From contig JAUEDM010000008.1 in NCBI GenBank assembly GCA_033439685.1, forward strand, positions 1,736,001-1,800,000: a stretch of DNA of 64,000 nucleotides, read 5' to 3'. Position numbers and translations under genes: made by a program. Numbering within the stretch: position 1 is the first letter of the stretch; every line of letters starts with the position of its first letter. The stretch comes from Apodospora peruviana (Eukaryota > Ascomycota > Sordariomycetes > Sordariales > Lasiosphaeriaceae). Below, piece after piece: positions 19,334-28,598 of the stretch. A model generated the notes under the pieces. It was not told the DNA's origin, did not search any database, and saw nothing but the letters and a program-made list of their open reading frames with translations.

Positions 19334-21685
19334 ATGTGGTGCCGTCTCCTCTCGCTTGGTGCCGCAGCGACTGCCGTGGTGTTGGTCGGGGCCATTGAGC
19401 CGCCTCGCCTGCCCCGTCAACCGCTCGGAAATGGCGACAAGCTGTTGACGTACAACATCACGACCGGAAGCCCTGGACCGTTGCGCGCTGCTACGGTCTC
19501 GGTTGAATGGGTGGGAGGTGGTAAGGATGGCCAGTTTATCAAAGAGGCTGCAGACGGCTCCTTCGTCTTTGAGGACGTCGTGACTGGGAACCAGACTACC
19601 TTCCTGGCGGCCGACAAGATCCCAACCGACTATCACGAATACTGGATCTCGCCTGACGCCACCCAGATTCTCTGGTCTGTCAACTACACCAAACAGTACC
19701 GCTATTCGTATTTCGCCGACTACCTCGTGCAACATGTAGAAACAGGCGAGACGCAGCCGCTCGTTCCGGGCTCGAAAGGAGACATTCAGTATGCTATCTG
19801 GAACCCTGTCTTCGATCAGATAGCGTTTGTGCAAGGCAACAACCTGTTCATCCGGAGCAATGGCACCATTGAGCAGATTACCACCAATGGCGGGCCAGAC
19901 ATGTTCAACGCCGTCCCAGACTGGGTCTACGAGGAAGAGATATTCGGGACGACAAGCACGCTCTGGTACTCCCCGGACGGCAAGTATATCGCATTTCTCA
20001 ACTTCGACGAGACCGGCGTCGAGACCTTCACCATCCCATATTACATGGACAACCAGAACCTTGCGCCGCCCTACCCCCGGGAGCTTGATTTGCGCTACCC
20101 AAAGGTCGGCACCAAGAACCCGACAGTCGGCTTCAACCTCGTTGACCTCACGGCCGAGACCGTGACGGCCCTGTCGGTGCCCATCGACGCATTTCCGGCC
20201 GACGATCTCATCATCGGCGAGGTTGCTTGGCTTACGAGTGATGATCACGACAAGGTCATCTACCGCGCTTTCAACCGCGTGCAGGACCACGAGAAGCTTG
20301 TCGTCGTCAACACCGCAGACAAAACATCCATCGTCATACGTGAGCGGGATGGCTCAGACGGTTGGCTCGACAACAACCTCTCCATCAGGTACATCGGAAG
20401 TATCAACAAGGGTAACTGCACTTCTCAGGAAAAGTACTACCTCGATCTGTCAGACGAGTCCGGGTGGAATCATCTCTATCTATTTTCTGTCAGTGGCAAG
20501 AAGAAAATTGCCCTAACTTCAGGCGAGTGGGAAGTCGTATCCATTCTCAAGGTCGACGCCGCCCGCGGACTCGTCTACTACACGTCCACGCAGGGCCACA
20601 GCACCGAGCGGCACATCTACTCGGTCTCGTGGGTGACGCGCAAGATTACTCCTCTGGTCGACGACACCGTCCCGGCCGTCTGGAGCGCCTCTTTTTCCAC
20701 TTACGGCACCTACTACATCTTGCGGTATGCCGGTCCCGACGTGCCCTACCAGGAGCTGTACTCGGTCAACTTGACCACCAAACCGATCCGCACGATCGAG
20801 GACAACAAGAAACTCGTCGATCTGCTGCAGACCTACCGCCTCCCCAACATCACCTATCATGAACTCGCCCACCCGTCGGGGTTTTCCTTGAACGCGATGC
20901 TCCGGCTGCCGGCCAACTTTAACCCTTCCAAGAAGTACCCGGTGCTGCTCACGCCGTACGGAGGTCCCGGAGCGCAGCAGGTCAGCAAGTCGATGCAGTC
21001 CTTTGCCTGGGCGTCCTACATCGCCTCCGATCCGGAGCTAGAGTACATCACCTACACGGTCGACAACCGCGGCACGGGTGGAAAAGGGCGGGCCTTCCGC
21101 TCGCTGGTGGCGAGCAACCTCGGCGAGATGGAAGCGGCCGACCAGATCTGGGCCGCCAAGCAGCTTGCGTCGGCCAACCCGTGGGTCGACGCCGACAAGA
21201 TCGGCATCTGGGGATGGTCGTACGGCGGCTACCTGACCGCCAAGGTGGTCGAGGTAGGCGACCCCATCATCTCGCTCGGTCTCGCGACCGCCCCCGTGTC
21301 GGACTGGCGGTTCTACGACTCCATGTACACGGAACGGTACATGAAGACGCCCGAGCTGAATCCAGACGGATATAACCGGTCGGGGGTGTACCTGACCAAA
21401 GGGTTCAAGGAGATAAAGGGCGGGTTTATGATCCAACACGGGACTGGTGATGATAATGTGCATTTCCAAAACTCGGCGGTGCTGGCCGACTTGCTGATGG
21501 GGGATAAAGTGAGTCCTGAGAAGTTGCAGGTGACGTGGTTTACGGATAGCGATCACGGCATTTCTTATCATAACCAGGGTCAGTTTTTGTACAGACAGTT
21601 GAGCAAGAGGTTGTTCGAGGAGAAGGGACGGGTGGGGAGTTCGACGGGCACGCATCAGTGGAGTAAGAAGCACGACTCGGAGTAA
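19334..21685 (+). CDS. dpp4: secreted dipeptidyl peptidase IV (S9B prolyl peptidase)
   Basis: Single exon, 783 aa. DPP IV removes X-Pro or X-Ala dipeptides from peptide N-termini and helps extracellular protein use. A signal peptide (MWCRLLSLGAAATAVVLVGA) replaces the long cytosolic tail and anchor of vacuolar DAP-type enzymes, so the secreted form is indicated. The beta-propeller carries the WVYEEEIFG double-Glu motif that holds the substrate amino terminus. The C-terminal hydrolase has GWSYGG with Ser629, HGTGDDNVHFQ with Asp706, and DSDHG with His741, almost the same numbering as the human enzyme. Many NxS/T sites are present. The ATG at 19334 lies in ACCATGTGG; upstream in-frame sequence starts only with TTG. 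Confidence 0.95.
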   Translation: MWCRLLSLGAAATAVVLVGAIEPPRLPRQPLGNGDKLLTYNITTGSPGPLRAATVSVEWVGGGKDGQFIKEAADGSFVFEDVVTGNQTTFLAADKIPTDYHEYWISPDATQILWSVNYTKQYRYSYFADYLVQHVETGETQPLVPGSKGDIQYAIWNPVFDQIAFVQGNNLFIRSNGTIEQITTNGGPDMFNAVPDWVYEEEIFGTTSTLWYSPDGKYIAFLNFDETGVETFTIPYYMDNQNLAPPYPRELDLRYPKVGTKNPTVGFNLVDLTAETVTALSVPIDAFPADDLIIGEVAWLTSDDHDKVIYRAFNRVQDHEKLVVVNTADKTSIVIRERDGSDGWLDNNLSIRYIGSINKGNCTSQEKYYLDLSDESGWNHLYLFSVSGKKKIALTSGEWEVVSILKVDAARGLVYYTSTQGHSTERHIYSVSWVTRKITPLVDDTVPAVWSASFSTYGTYYILRYAGPDVPYQELYSVNLTTKPIRTIEDNKKLVDLLQTYRLPNITYHELAHPSGFSLNAMLRLPANFNPSKKYPVLLTPYGGPGAQQVSKSMQSFAWASYIASDPELEYITYTVDNRGTGGKGRAFRSLVASNLGEMEAADQIWAAKQLASANPWVDADKIGIWGWSYGGYLTAKVVEVGDPIISLGLATAPVSDWRFYDSMYTERYMKTPELNPDGYNRSGVYLTKGFKEIKGGFMIQHGTGDDNVHFQNSAVLADLLMGDKVSPEKLQVTWFTDSDHGISYHNQGQFLYRQLSKRLFEEKGRVGSSTGTHQWSKKHDSE

Positions 21686-21929
21686 TCAAGGTGATGATGA
21701 ATGATGTGGGTGGGAATTGGGTCTAAGTACATCCGTACCTAGGATTATAATGGAAATAAGTGGCAGTGATGCCGAGAATAGTAATTATATTGAGAGTCGA
21801 CAGCTGCGGAGTGAACGAGATGTTCAAAACCAAACCTCATCCAGTAACATGACCCAAGCAAGCCCACTTCACTCAGAGTCTTTCAGTTTACGCTCCACGT
21901 TCTCATGATTCTTTTCTCATGTACTTCGA

Positions 21930-22231
21930 TCAATCCTGATGTTCTAGAGTACCAGGATTATGCGAGACACGATGGCCGTGTTGATCGGTGAACAGCACCT
22001 ACGGACATCTCATGGTTAGAAAGAAATACAAATCCAATCTACCTACCATCATCGATGTGAGAGTGTACACACTTTTGGTGGATGCTTGACTCCCTCCTTC
22101 TCTGCCTCCTTTTCCGTTATTACGACCCTCTCGACATCTCCCTCATGGCGGCCGCCGCGTGCGCGGGTGTAGACGTGGTCGCCCACGTTGATAGGTTCGC
22201 TATTCTTGTCGGTCAATTTGTCCAAAGGCAT
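21930..22231 (-). CDS. small HVA1/TUDOR-domain (DUF2945-type) protein
   Basis: Two exons on the minus strand: 22231-22073 and 21998-21930, giving 75 aa. Exon 1 contains INVGDHVYTRARGGRHEGDV and reads to HPPK. A GTGTGT donor and GTAG acceptor bound a 74-nt intron. Exon 2 then supplies VLFTDQHGHRVSHNPGTLEH and a stop. The joined protein fits the Hva1_TUDOR family (hypervirulence-associated, formerly DUF2945) over its whole length. These are small cytosolic or nuclear proteins of unknown biochemical role. Without splicing, the frame ends early in CTLSHR and the family's last third is lost, which is strong support for the intron. It is convergent with DPP IV, with 244 nt between them. Confidence 0.85.
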
Positions 22232-22967
22232 TTTGCTTAGTGTGCTTTGTTCGTAAAAGATTTTATGCTTCGTGATATGATATTAATTATTAATTCTAAA
22301 TCAGTGACCTATGATCTTGTGCATATGATCTTGTGTTGAGGATGACGAAGTACCGTCCTGGTCTTGAGTGTTTAGCAGAGGGCAGGGGAGGAAGACAAGC
22401 TGACGTCATGATTAGGTGTCATTTGCGATCTTCTTCAACTCCTCTTCCCCCCTCCCGCCCGGCCCCCCCCCCCCCCCAAAAGCAGTACGCAGAAGGCAGG
22501 GTACGGAGTACTATCGCTACAATCTCGGGGAGATATAGACAAAGTGACCGGACGGAAAGGGTTCGTAATTAGTGTGGGTAGTCAGGGGTAGTAAACATTG
22601 GGCTAGATGTACTCAGTTAAGTTTCCATGCACTTAACGGGCGAGTCGGGGCGTTGGTAAGTTCAGAGAGAGGATTATAGGTGGGAACTTGAGAGAGTAAT
22701 TGTGAAATATCAAATTTTGAGTTGTTTGCAGTCATTATCATACAGTTGATCGTCAAACAAACTCCGAAATATGCTCGCTCCATGTATACTGACGACGGTC
22801 CTTTCCAAATCCCTCCTCCACCTTTCCCCAGTCGTGCTAAGCAAAAGACGTATTCGACCCTCAGGGTGACTCCCCTTGCAACATTATATACAGCAATAAT
22901 CCCATGCTTTCAGTTATAACACCGACAATCCCTTCCCCAGAACCCTAAACAACTTTCTTCAACCGGC
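22232..22967. other. intergenic region with a C15 run
   Basis: It lies upstream of the HVA1/TUDOR gene and downstream of the single-span membrane protein gene. It is AT-rich apart from a C15 homopolymer at 22463-22477. No gene supported. Confidence 0.55.
22463..22477. repeat. C15 homopolymer
   Basis: Fifteen consecutive C follow a pyrimidine-rich stretch (from about 22430). This is prone to length error in sequencing. Confidence 0.85.
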
Positions 22968-23453
22968 TTAATAACTGGTGTAATACCTGTTCGCCGAGCG
23001 CGACCGGCTCCGCCTCCGATCCGGTTCGTACGCGTACGTAGCCGACGGCCTGCGGACCTTCTCCTCGACGACGACCGGCCTCGAAGCTGAAGAGTGCCGG
23101 CGGGAGTGATGGTGGTGATGGTGCGCCGACCGAGACCGATGACTGCTGCGGCGAGGAGGATATGAGTCGTCGTACCAGCCCTGCGCCCCGGGTGCCGGCG
23201 CGACCGCCACAGGCTGCACCTTCTTCTTGTCGCCGCCTGACAGGGACTTGATGGCCCAGATGATGAGGATGATGGCGACGATAACGCCGATCACGATGCC
23301 GACGATGGCCCCCGTGTCCATGGAGCTGCCTCCTCCACCACCACCGCCTGAGTCCGAGTTTTCACCGGCATTGGCGGTGACTGTTACCGTAGCTGTGGCT
23401 TGCCGGACGGCGATGTTGGGAAGCGGAAGTGGTATGGTTTTTGTTGGTGCCAT
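22968..23453 (-). CDS. single-span membrane protein with Gly linker and His/Arg/Ser-rich tail
   Basis: Single exon, 161 aa, ATG at 23453. A short N-terminal region with TATVTVTAN repeats leads into a Gly7 linker. One strong transmembrane segment follows (about residues 48-68, AIVGIVIGVIVAIILIIWAI), then a positively charged cytosolic tail with SHRSRS, six His and RRRSRSRS clusters. There is no cleavable signal peptide, so a signal-anchor topology with a short outside N-terminus is likely. The layout resembles fungal plasma-membrane sensor-like or mid-TM hypothetical proteins, but no known domain is visible. A TATAAGT element lies about 120 nt upstream. Confidence 0.75.
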   Translation of the reverse strand: MAPTKTIPLPLPNIAVRQATATVTVTANAGENSDSGGGGGGGSSMDTGAIVGIVIGVIVAIILIIWAIKSLSGGDKKKVQPVAVAPAPGAQGWYDDSYPPRRSSHRSRSAHHHHHHSRRHSSASRPVVVEEKVRRPSATYAYEPDRRRSRSRSANRYYTSY

Positions 23454-24940
23454 TTCGTGCGGGTGATGATAGTCTTGCTGAGGCTCGGGTGAGGCAGAGC
23501 AAAGTCGTGGAGGAGAGAGTGTGCTGAGTGATTTTGGTGGCGAAAAGCCGGGCTCTGATCTCTTGGTCGATCACTTATAGCTCGTGAGAGACGGTGGGCA
23601 GCGCACACCTAAAAGCAGCGCGGACAGGTTCCAGATTATATCACACACCAGCCTGACGGGAGAAAAGGTACGAGTTACGATTGAAAAAATAACGGAAATG
23701 GGAAGCACACCAGGAGTACAAGTAGTCAACCGGAGAGAGCAGATCCCTCGGCAGAGGGAGTGTGCCTGGAACCCCCTAACCCCTCTTTGGAAAGTCATGA
23801 CAGCATCGCAGGTTTCAAGCAAAATGTCTCGGGAGAATTTGCGAATCCATCCTGCAGGACAAGTGCATGCAAGAGAGGCTGGAAATTCTGGTTGATGGTG
23901 AACGTCCCATCAGCCACACCAAGGCCACAATCGATGACGTCGTGGATGGTCGTTCACACCTCGTTAACTGAATTTGATGCTGCCGGCTATTCCATCTCAG
24001 GGCGATGATTTGCATTAAGCGTCTTGGCATCAAAAGGCTCGAGGCTGGGCAACCCCCTGAACAACCTTTGGTTGGCCGGGTAAAAAGTTGGCAGAAGTGG
24101 GGCTTCAACACCACCCAGCTCGCAACTGACGTCGACACATCTTCAGGGGTTTATTGTTGTTTCCGGCAAGCAAGGTAAACCAGCCAAGACGGTGTCGATG
24201 TCGAGCCTGTTTGTCAGTGGTGTTGGTTGGCGGTCCGAATGTTAGTGCAGCCTTGTGTGTTCACTTCACCTTGGTCATCTATGTCAGTTTATCTTGTTGG
24301 GAAACCGACAAGGCGAAGTAGATGATCGGTATGCTCGATCCGTCTCCGAAAACATGCTCCGTCTGTAAACATGAAAGGGAATCGATAGTTTGCTGCCAAC
24401 GAGGTGATATGGCCTCAACTTTGGCAGTCTTTGCTGCCAGCAGGCTGCGTGGCGCCAGACCCGAGAAGTGCACATCGAGAGTCGAGAAGATGGGGCAGAC
24501 TGGAAGATTAAGTACTCGAGGCTCAGCTGTGGAGGGTTGCAGGCTCAGCAGGACTCTTATTGTGTAAAGTGGATTACTTTGCAGGACGGAGGCGATATTT
24601 TAGACAATCACTGACAACCACCAGACCGCAATGGAAGAGACTTCGAAGTTCAGTGGGCCATCCAAGACGGGGATCGGCGCCACATTGCCAGTGGCCGTGA
24701 CTTCCGACTCGGTCACCGGCACCTGGCCGTGACGCAACAACAAGGCTCGGCGAAGGCCGTGCCAGGCCACAGTCGGCTTGTCAAGCCTGTTTCTGTCGGA
24801 TGACACCCGCCATCTCGGGGCCTGCTTGGAATAAAAGCACACCAAGGTGAAGAACCCAGGGGTTCCTGGCAACATAACAGATCACCATCACATCGGATTC
24901 TGATAGTCATCGTCAATATATCCCCAGCCTGAAAACCATC
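23454..24940. other. 1.5-kb divergent spacer
   Basis: Between the single-span protein (-) and the DUF3824-like gene (+). Overlapping frames of 80-107 codons on both strands show no family features. No RNA gene or transposon remnant seen. Confidence 0.5.
23573..23579 (-). promoter_or_regulatory. TATA-like element of the single-span membrane protein gene
   Basis: TATAAGT on the minus strand, about 120 nt upstream of the ATG at 23453. Confidence 0.4.
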
Positions 24941-25573
24941 ATGTCCAGTCATTCTACCCATCGAAGTCACCACCGAGGCAGACAGCCCCGAAGCCATTAC
25001 TATGATGATGACTATTCCGACGACTACTACGAGCCCGAGCCTCGACCAAGGCACCGGTCCCTAGGCCGCGCCGCGATGGACAAGATCGAGAGCGCAGTCG
25101 CCGGCCTTGGTCTGGACTCCAGTAACTCGGACAACTCGAAAGCTTTGACTCGTCGTCGAGACTCCGAGACTAGATACTACTCTCCCGACCGGGCGCCACG
25201 GTCTCACAAGAGCCACCACAGCAGCCGGCGGACATACAGCGCGTCCCCCGACACCCGGCGCCGCCGTACCCGCCGTGACAGCGACTGGGGCGGGCGCTCG
25301 TCCGAGAGGAGCAGAAGCAGGTGGAACCACAGCCTCGAGGCAGCTATCGACGCGGCGGCGATGGAGGCTTTCCGCCTGCGAAAGGAGCCAGGGCCTTGGA
25401 CAGGCGCCAAAGGAAGCAGGGTGGCTACTGCGGCTATCAGCGCCGCTGCCATCGGCGCTGCAGACAACAAGAACTCGAAGCGTGAGAAGGGCAAGCTCGG
25501 GAGCGTTGGTGCGGCAGTGGGCGGACTTGTTGTGAACCGTCTTGTCAACGGACCGCGCCGAGATGTGCGATGA
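24941..25573 (+). CDS. Arg/Ser-rich DUF3824-like protein
   Basis: Single exon, 210 aa, ATG at 24941. The first 130 residues are hydrophilic: His/Arg/Ser stretches, a DDDYSDDYYEPEPRPR patch and many RS/SR pairs. The C-terminal third contains the block SLEAAIDAAAMEAFRLRKEP, then an Ala-rich helix-like stretch (AATAAISAAAIGAA) and a Gly/Val stretch (GSVGAAVGGLVVNRLV). This pairing of basic repeats with a Gly/Ala-rich hydrophobic end is typical of fungal DUF3824-type proteins, whose role is unknown. The hydrophobic stretches are too interrupted for a confident transmembrane call. Confidence 0.75.
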   Translation: MSSHSTHRSHHRGRQPRSHYYDDDYSDDYYEPEPRPRHRSLGRAAMDKIESAVAGLGLDSSNSDNSKALTRRRDSETRYYSPDRAPRSHKSHHSSRRTYSASPDTRRRRTRRDSDWGGRSSERSRSRWNHSLEAAIDAAAMEAFRLRKEPGPWTGAKGSRVATAAISAAAIGAADNKNSKREKGKLGSVGAAVGGLVVNRLVNGPRRDVR

Positions 25574-26197
25574 AGACGTACAGGTGGAACGGGAGAATAC
25601 TGTACCGTATTATGAGCTTATGATGTTATGGCACCATGTTTCTGTATCAATTAGGACCCCTGTTGTTCATTCTTGTTGATAGACCCTTGACCATTCCGAT
25701 GATTTCTTGCTGTCTCCTGTCCGCATGCATCGTGCATCATGCATCCCGGCACTAAATAATAACACGTCTGGTTAGAACGCGGGGCGGGTTCTGCCATCGC
25801 CGGGTCCATCTGACCATCAGGCGACGGGACCTGCAGTTCATTGTTGTTTACTCTTTCCATGGCATGCATGGACAAACAACCAGCGGCGTCGTCATCCTCC
25901 ACAATTTTCGGGCTGCAGCTGATCAAACAGTGACGTTTTTCGGGAAATCCCCCATAAAGGGTCCTGCCAAAGGATCCCATCCCAAGATGACGTCAACTTA
26001 ACCCCCCCAAACCCAACCCAACCCCCAAAACGCCATTGACGGAAATCAGAAAAACATGATCAAGCCATATAAAAGTTCAATGGAATCCCTCGCAAGACTA
26101 TCCCTAGTGTAAGAAGCAACAGATAAAAAACAACACAGAAAGCCACATTCGCACCAATAAGCTACACCTAGAAATAAATCAACCACAAGACACCATT
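25574..26197. other. intergenic and promoter region
   Basis: Holds the C/A-rich stretch at about 25999-26031 (runs of CCCAA and CCCCC) and a TATA box before the LDPRVDS-repeat gene. A minus-strand frame (25651-25980) shows no family features. Confidence 0.55.
26068..26075 (+). promoter_or_regulatory. TATA box of the LDPRVDS-repeat gene
   Basis: TATAAAAG about 125 nt upstream of the ATG at 26198, followed by an A/C-rich leader. Confidence 0.55.
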
Positions 26198-26926
26198 ATG
26201 AACAACTACAATAACGAACGCGGTACAGTCCGCCACAACAACATCCCGGCTTCGCAGATAAGCGGCCCAACAGTCGGCGAGTCCCGGGCTTCGGGCCCAG
26301 CACCAACCACCGCCGGCCACCATCACCACGACATTCTCAACAAGCTCGATCCCCGCGTCGACAGCACCAAGGACAAGCGCACCATGCATTCCAGTGCTGG
26401 TGCTCCCGAAGGCACATACGGCCCTCACAAGTCCCGCATTGCGAACGCTCTCGACCCGCGCGTCGACTCCGACATGGACAGCACTGCTGGCCCACGAGCA
26501 GGTGGCAGCGGCCCCATGATGCATGGTGCCGCCGGTGGAAACAGCGCCGCTCCCGAGGGAACCTACGGCCCGCACAGCTCGCGTCTCGCCAACGCTCTCG
26601 ACCCTCGCGTCGACTCGGACGCAGACCGCAGCAACCACCACGCTGGTGGTGCTGGTGGAATGACAGGCGCCGGAGGCTACGTCGGCCAGCAACACCACGG
26701 ATACGGTGCTGGTGCCAGCTCAGGCATGACTTCCACCCATGCCGGTGGTCACCACAACAACCGCCAGGCTGCCGCTGCGTTGTCCGGGCCCGGACCGGCT
26801 CCCAATACGGCTGGCCCGCACAAGTCCGACCTGCTCAACAGGCTCGACCCGACCGTGGACAGCAAGGCCGGAACCGCCCGCGATCCGCGTGTTCGGGATG
26901 GGGCGTATGGTGGCGGCCGGTACTAG
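26198..26926 (+). CDS. LDPRVDS-repeat protein
   Basis: Single exon, 242 aa, ATG at 26198. The protein is built on a repeated unit, GPHxSxxANALDPRVDSD. The core LDPRVDS occurs at residues 50-56, 85-91 and 134-140, with LDPTVDS at 216-222 and a degenerate DPRV at 229-232. Linkers are rich in Gly, His, Ala and Ser. There is no signal peptide and no transmembrane segment, so a soluble, largely disordered protein is likely. Similar repeats occur in filamentous-fungal proteins often labelled cell-surface proteins, but the lack of a signal peptide argues against simple secretion. A good TATA box and an AC-rich leader suggest strong regulated expression. Confidence 0.8.
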   Translation: MNNYNNERGTVRHNNIPASQISGPTVGESRASGPAPTTAGHHHHDILNKLDPRVDSTKDKRTMHSSAGAPEGTYGPHKSRIANALDPRVDSDMDSTAGPRAGGSGPMMHGAAGGNSAAPEGTYGPHSSRLANALDPRVDSDADRSNHHAGGAGGMTGAGGYVGQQHHGYGAGASSGMTSTHAGGHHNNRQAAAALSGPGPAPNTAGPHKSDLLNRLDPTVDSKAGTARDPRVRDGAYGGGRY

Positions 26927-28598
26927 AGAGGGAAGACTTGTTGGCTTGTTGCATGATTGACGAAAGGGAACTACCCCCGAGACCCCCTAAAAATGTACCA
27001 TTTTTGCTTTTCTTTTTGTCATGGATACCCAGGGGGAGAGGAAGGATGATCGACGAAATGTATTTGGTCGATAAAGATGGGAGGACTGGACTACCAGATA
27101 GACAGCTTTCTTCCAACTGAGAAGAAGCTTGTAGCAGCAGCAGCAATGCAGTTGATTCAACCGTCCTGTCCAGGTGCGCAACCATTGCAATATGTTTTGT
27201 GTTTCTTGACTCGCACTATGGAATATTTCCGCCGACTTGGTATCATAGGTTCCATATTTTGAGCAAGTCGTAGATATGCGTAAGAAAGGTACGAGTAATC
27301 GGACGCGCGGCGGATCTCGAGGTCTGGTCCGGCTTCGAATTGCACACCGTCACGGCGCCAAGGAAGAGCTGGAGGGTTGAGGTCGTCGTGATAGCTGTTC
27401 GAGACATACACACGTCGTACGTGTGACATTCCCTACTGGAATAAACAGTCGAAACAAATTCGTTGCCCGTCTTGCCGAGCAAACAACAGCGTCTGGAGCG
27501 TTATCGATGGTGGTTGGACTGATGGACCCCCGGCCCGGAGGTACATCGCAAAACAACGCCCAGACAGACGCACAGGCCTGACTCCGATTGGCCAACCGCG
27601 GGAAAACCCTGCCCCACCATTGCTCACCACAAAACCCTTCAGCGCAGCAAAATCCAATTGTCTTCCTTTTTTCCCTTCTCTCTTCATGCGATGATGATGA
27701 ACCCTTACCACAATCACTACTCGAGCGGACTCGTTTCGCAAAGTGAGAGAAACACATAAGTGCTCTTAAGAACGGCTATCTGAGCATCTCTCCGCTGGAG
27801 AAAAGACTTCCCACAACATATTATTTTCTGTTTCAACAACGTGTCGCTCTCTATTTTGTATCGCAGGAAGTTGACTCCAGGCGGGCCGACACAGCTGCTT
27901 TTTTTTTCTTCTTGGCAGGGCGTTTAATGTCATGGTTTTCTGTTTGGAGTTCTGAAACTTCGCAAGTGCCCACTGGAGATGCTGGACGTAAAAAGGAGCA
28001 AGGAAGAAATCTTCATTTCGACATCTCTCGTGACGACGGTATGGGTTGAAGTGGAAGGCCCAAGAATGGCACCGTTGACTTGCTCTACCTCGAATAACTC
28101 CCTCTGCACTTGTATGCGTCCCTCTGCTCTTTTTATGCTTGTGACAAATGGATACAGATGGAAGGCTTTACGATCAAGCAAAAGGCCGCAGTGCTTTCTA
28201 ATCAAGGATACAATATATTTCCTCACCAACTACCTTGGTAGCCACATAGAACACACGAAAGAGATTGCCATTCAGTGAACCCAACCTGTCCCGAGCAGAA
28301 TTGATACCGGTATATGTATGCCGGACAGGAAAAAGTTGACAAACCACCTGAACTCCTTTCCCTTCCCCATTGCTATGTCGCCTAGCTAAAAGGCCATCGC
28401 CGTCTCCTACATGCCTTGTCTCGTGGCAGAAATAAGCCTGCAAAGACTATCGTATCATAGAAAAGCCAAGGACAGAATAGAAGAAAGAAAGAAAAAAGGG
28501 TAGAAACCTTCGCGTAGATTACAGGAAATATCAGCAGAAGACAACCCCAGAACACCACAAAACGTACCACACTCCATGTAATAAAACGAAACGCCCTC
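26927..28598. other. 1.7-kb convergent spacer
   Basis: Between the LDPRVDS-repeat gene (+) and VID27 (-), so mainly 3' regions. Frames up to about 135 codons on either strand show no recognisable product. No repeat or RNA gene seen. Confidence 0.5.

Noticed and set aside
19328..20290. 320-codon minus-strand frame opposite DPP IV
   Set aside because: Antisense shadow of the conserved propeller coding sequence.
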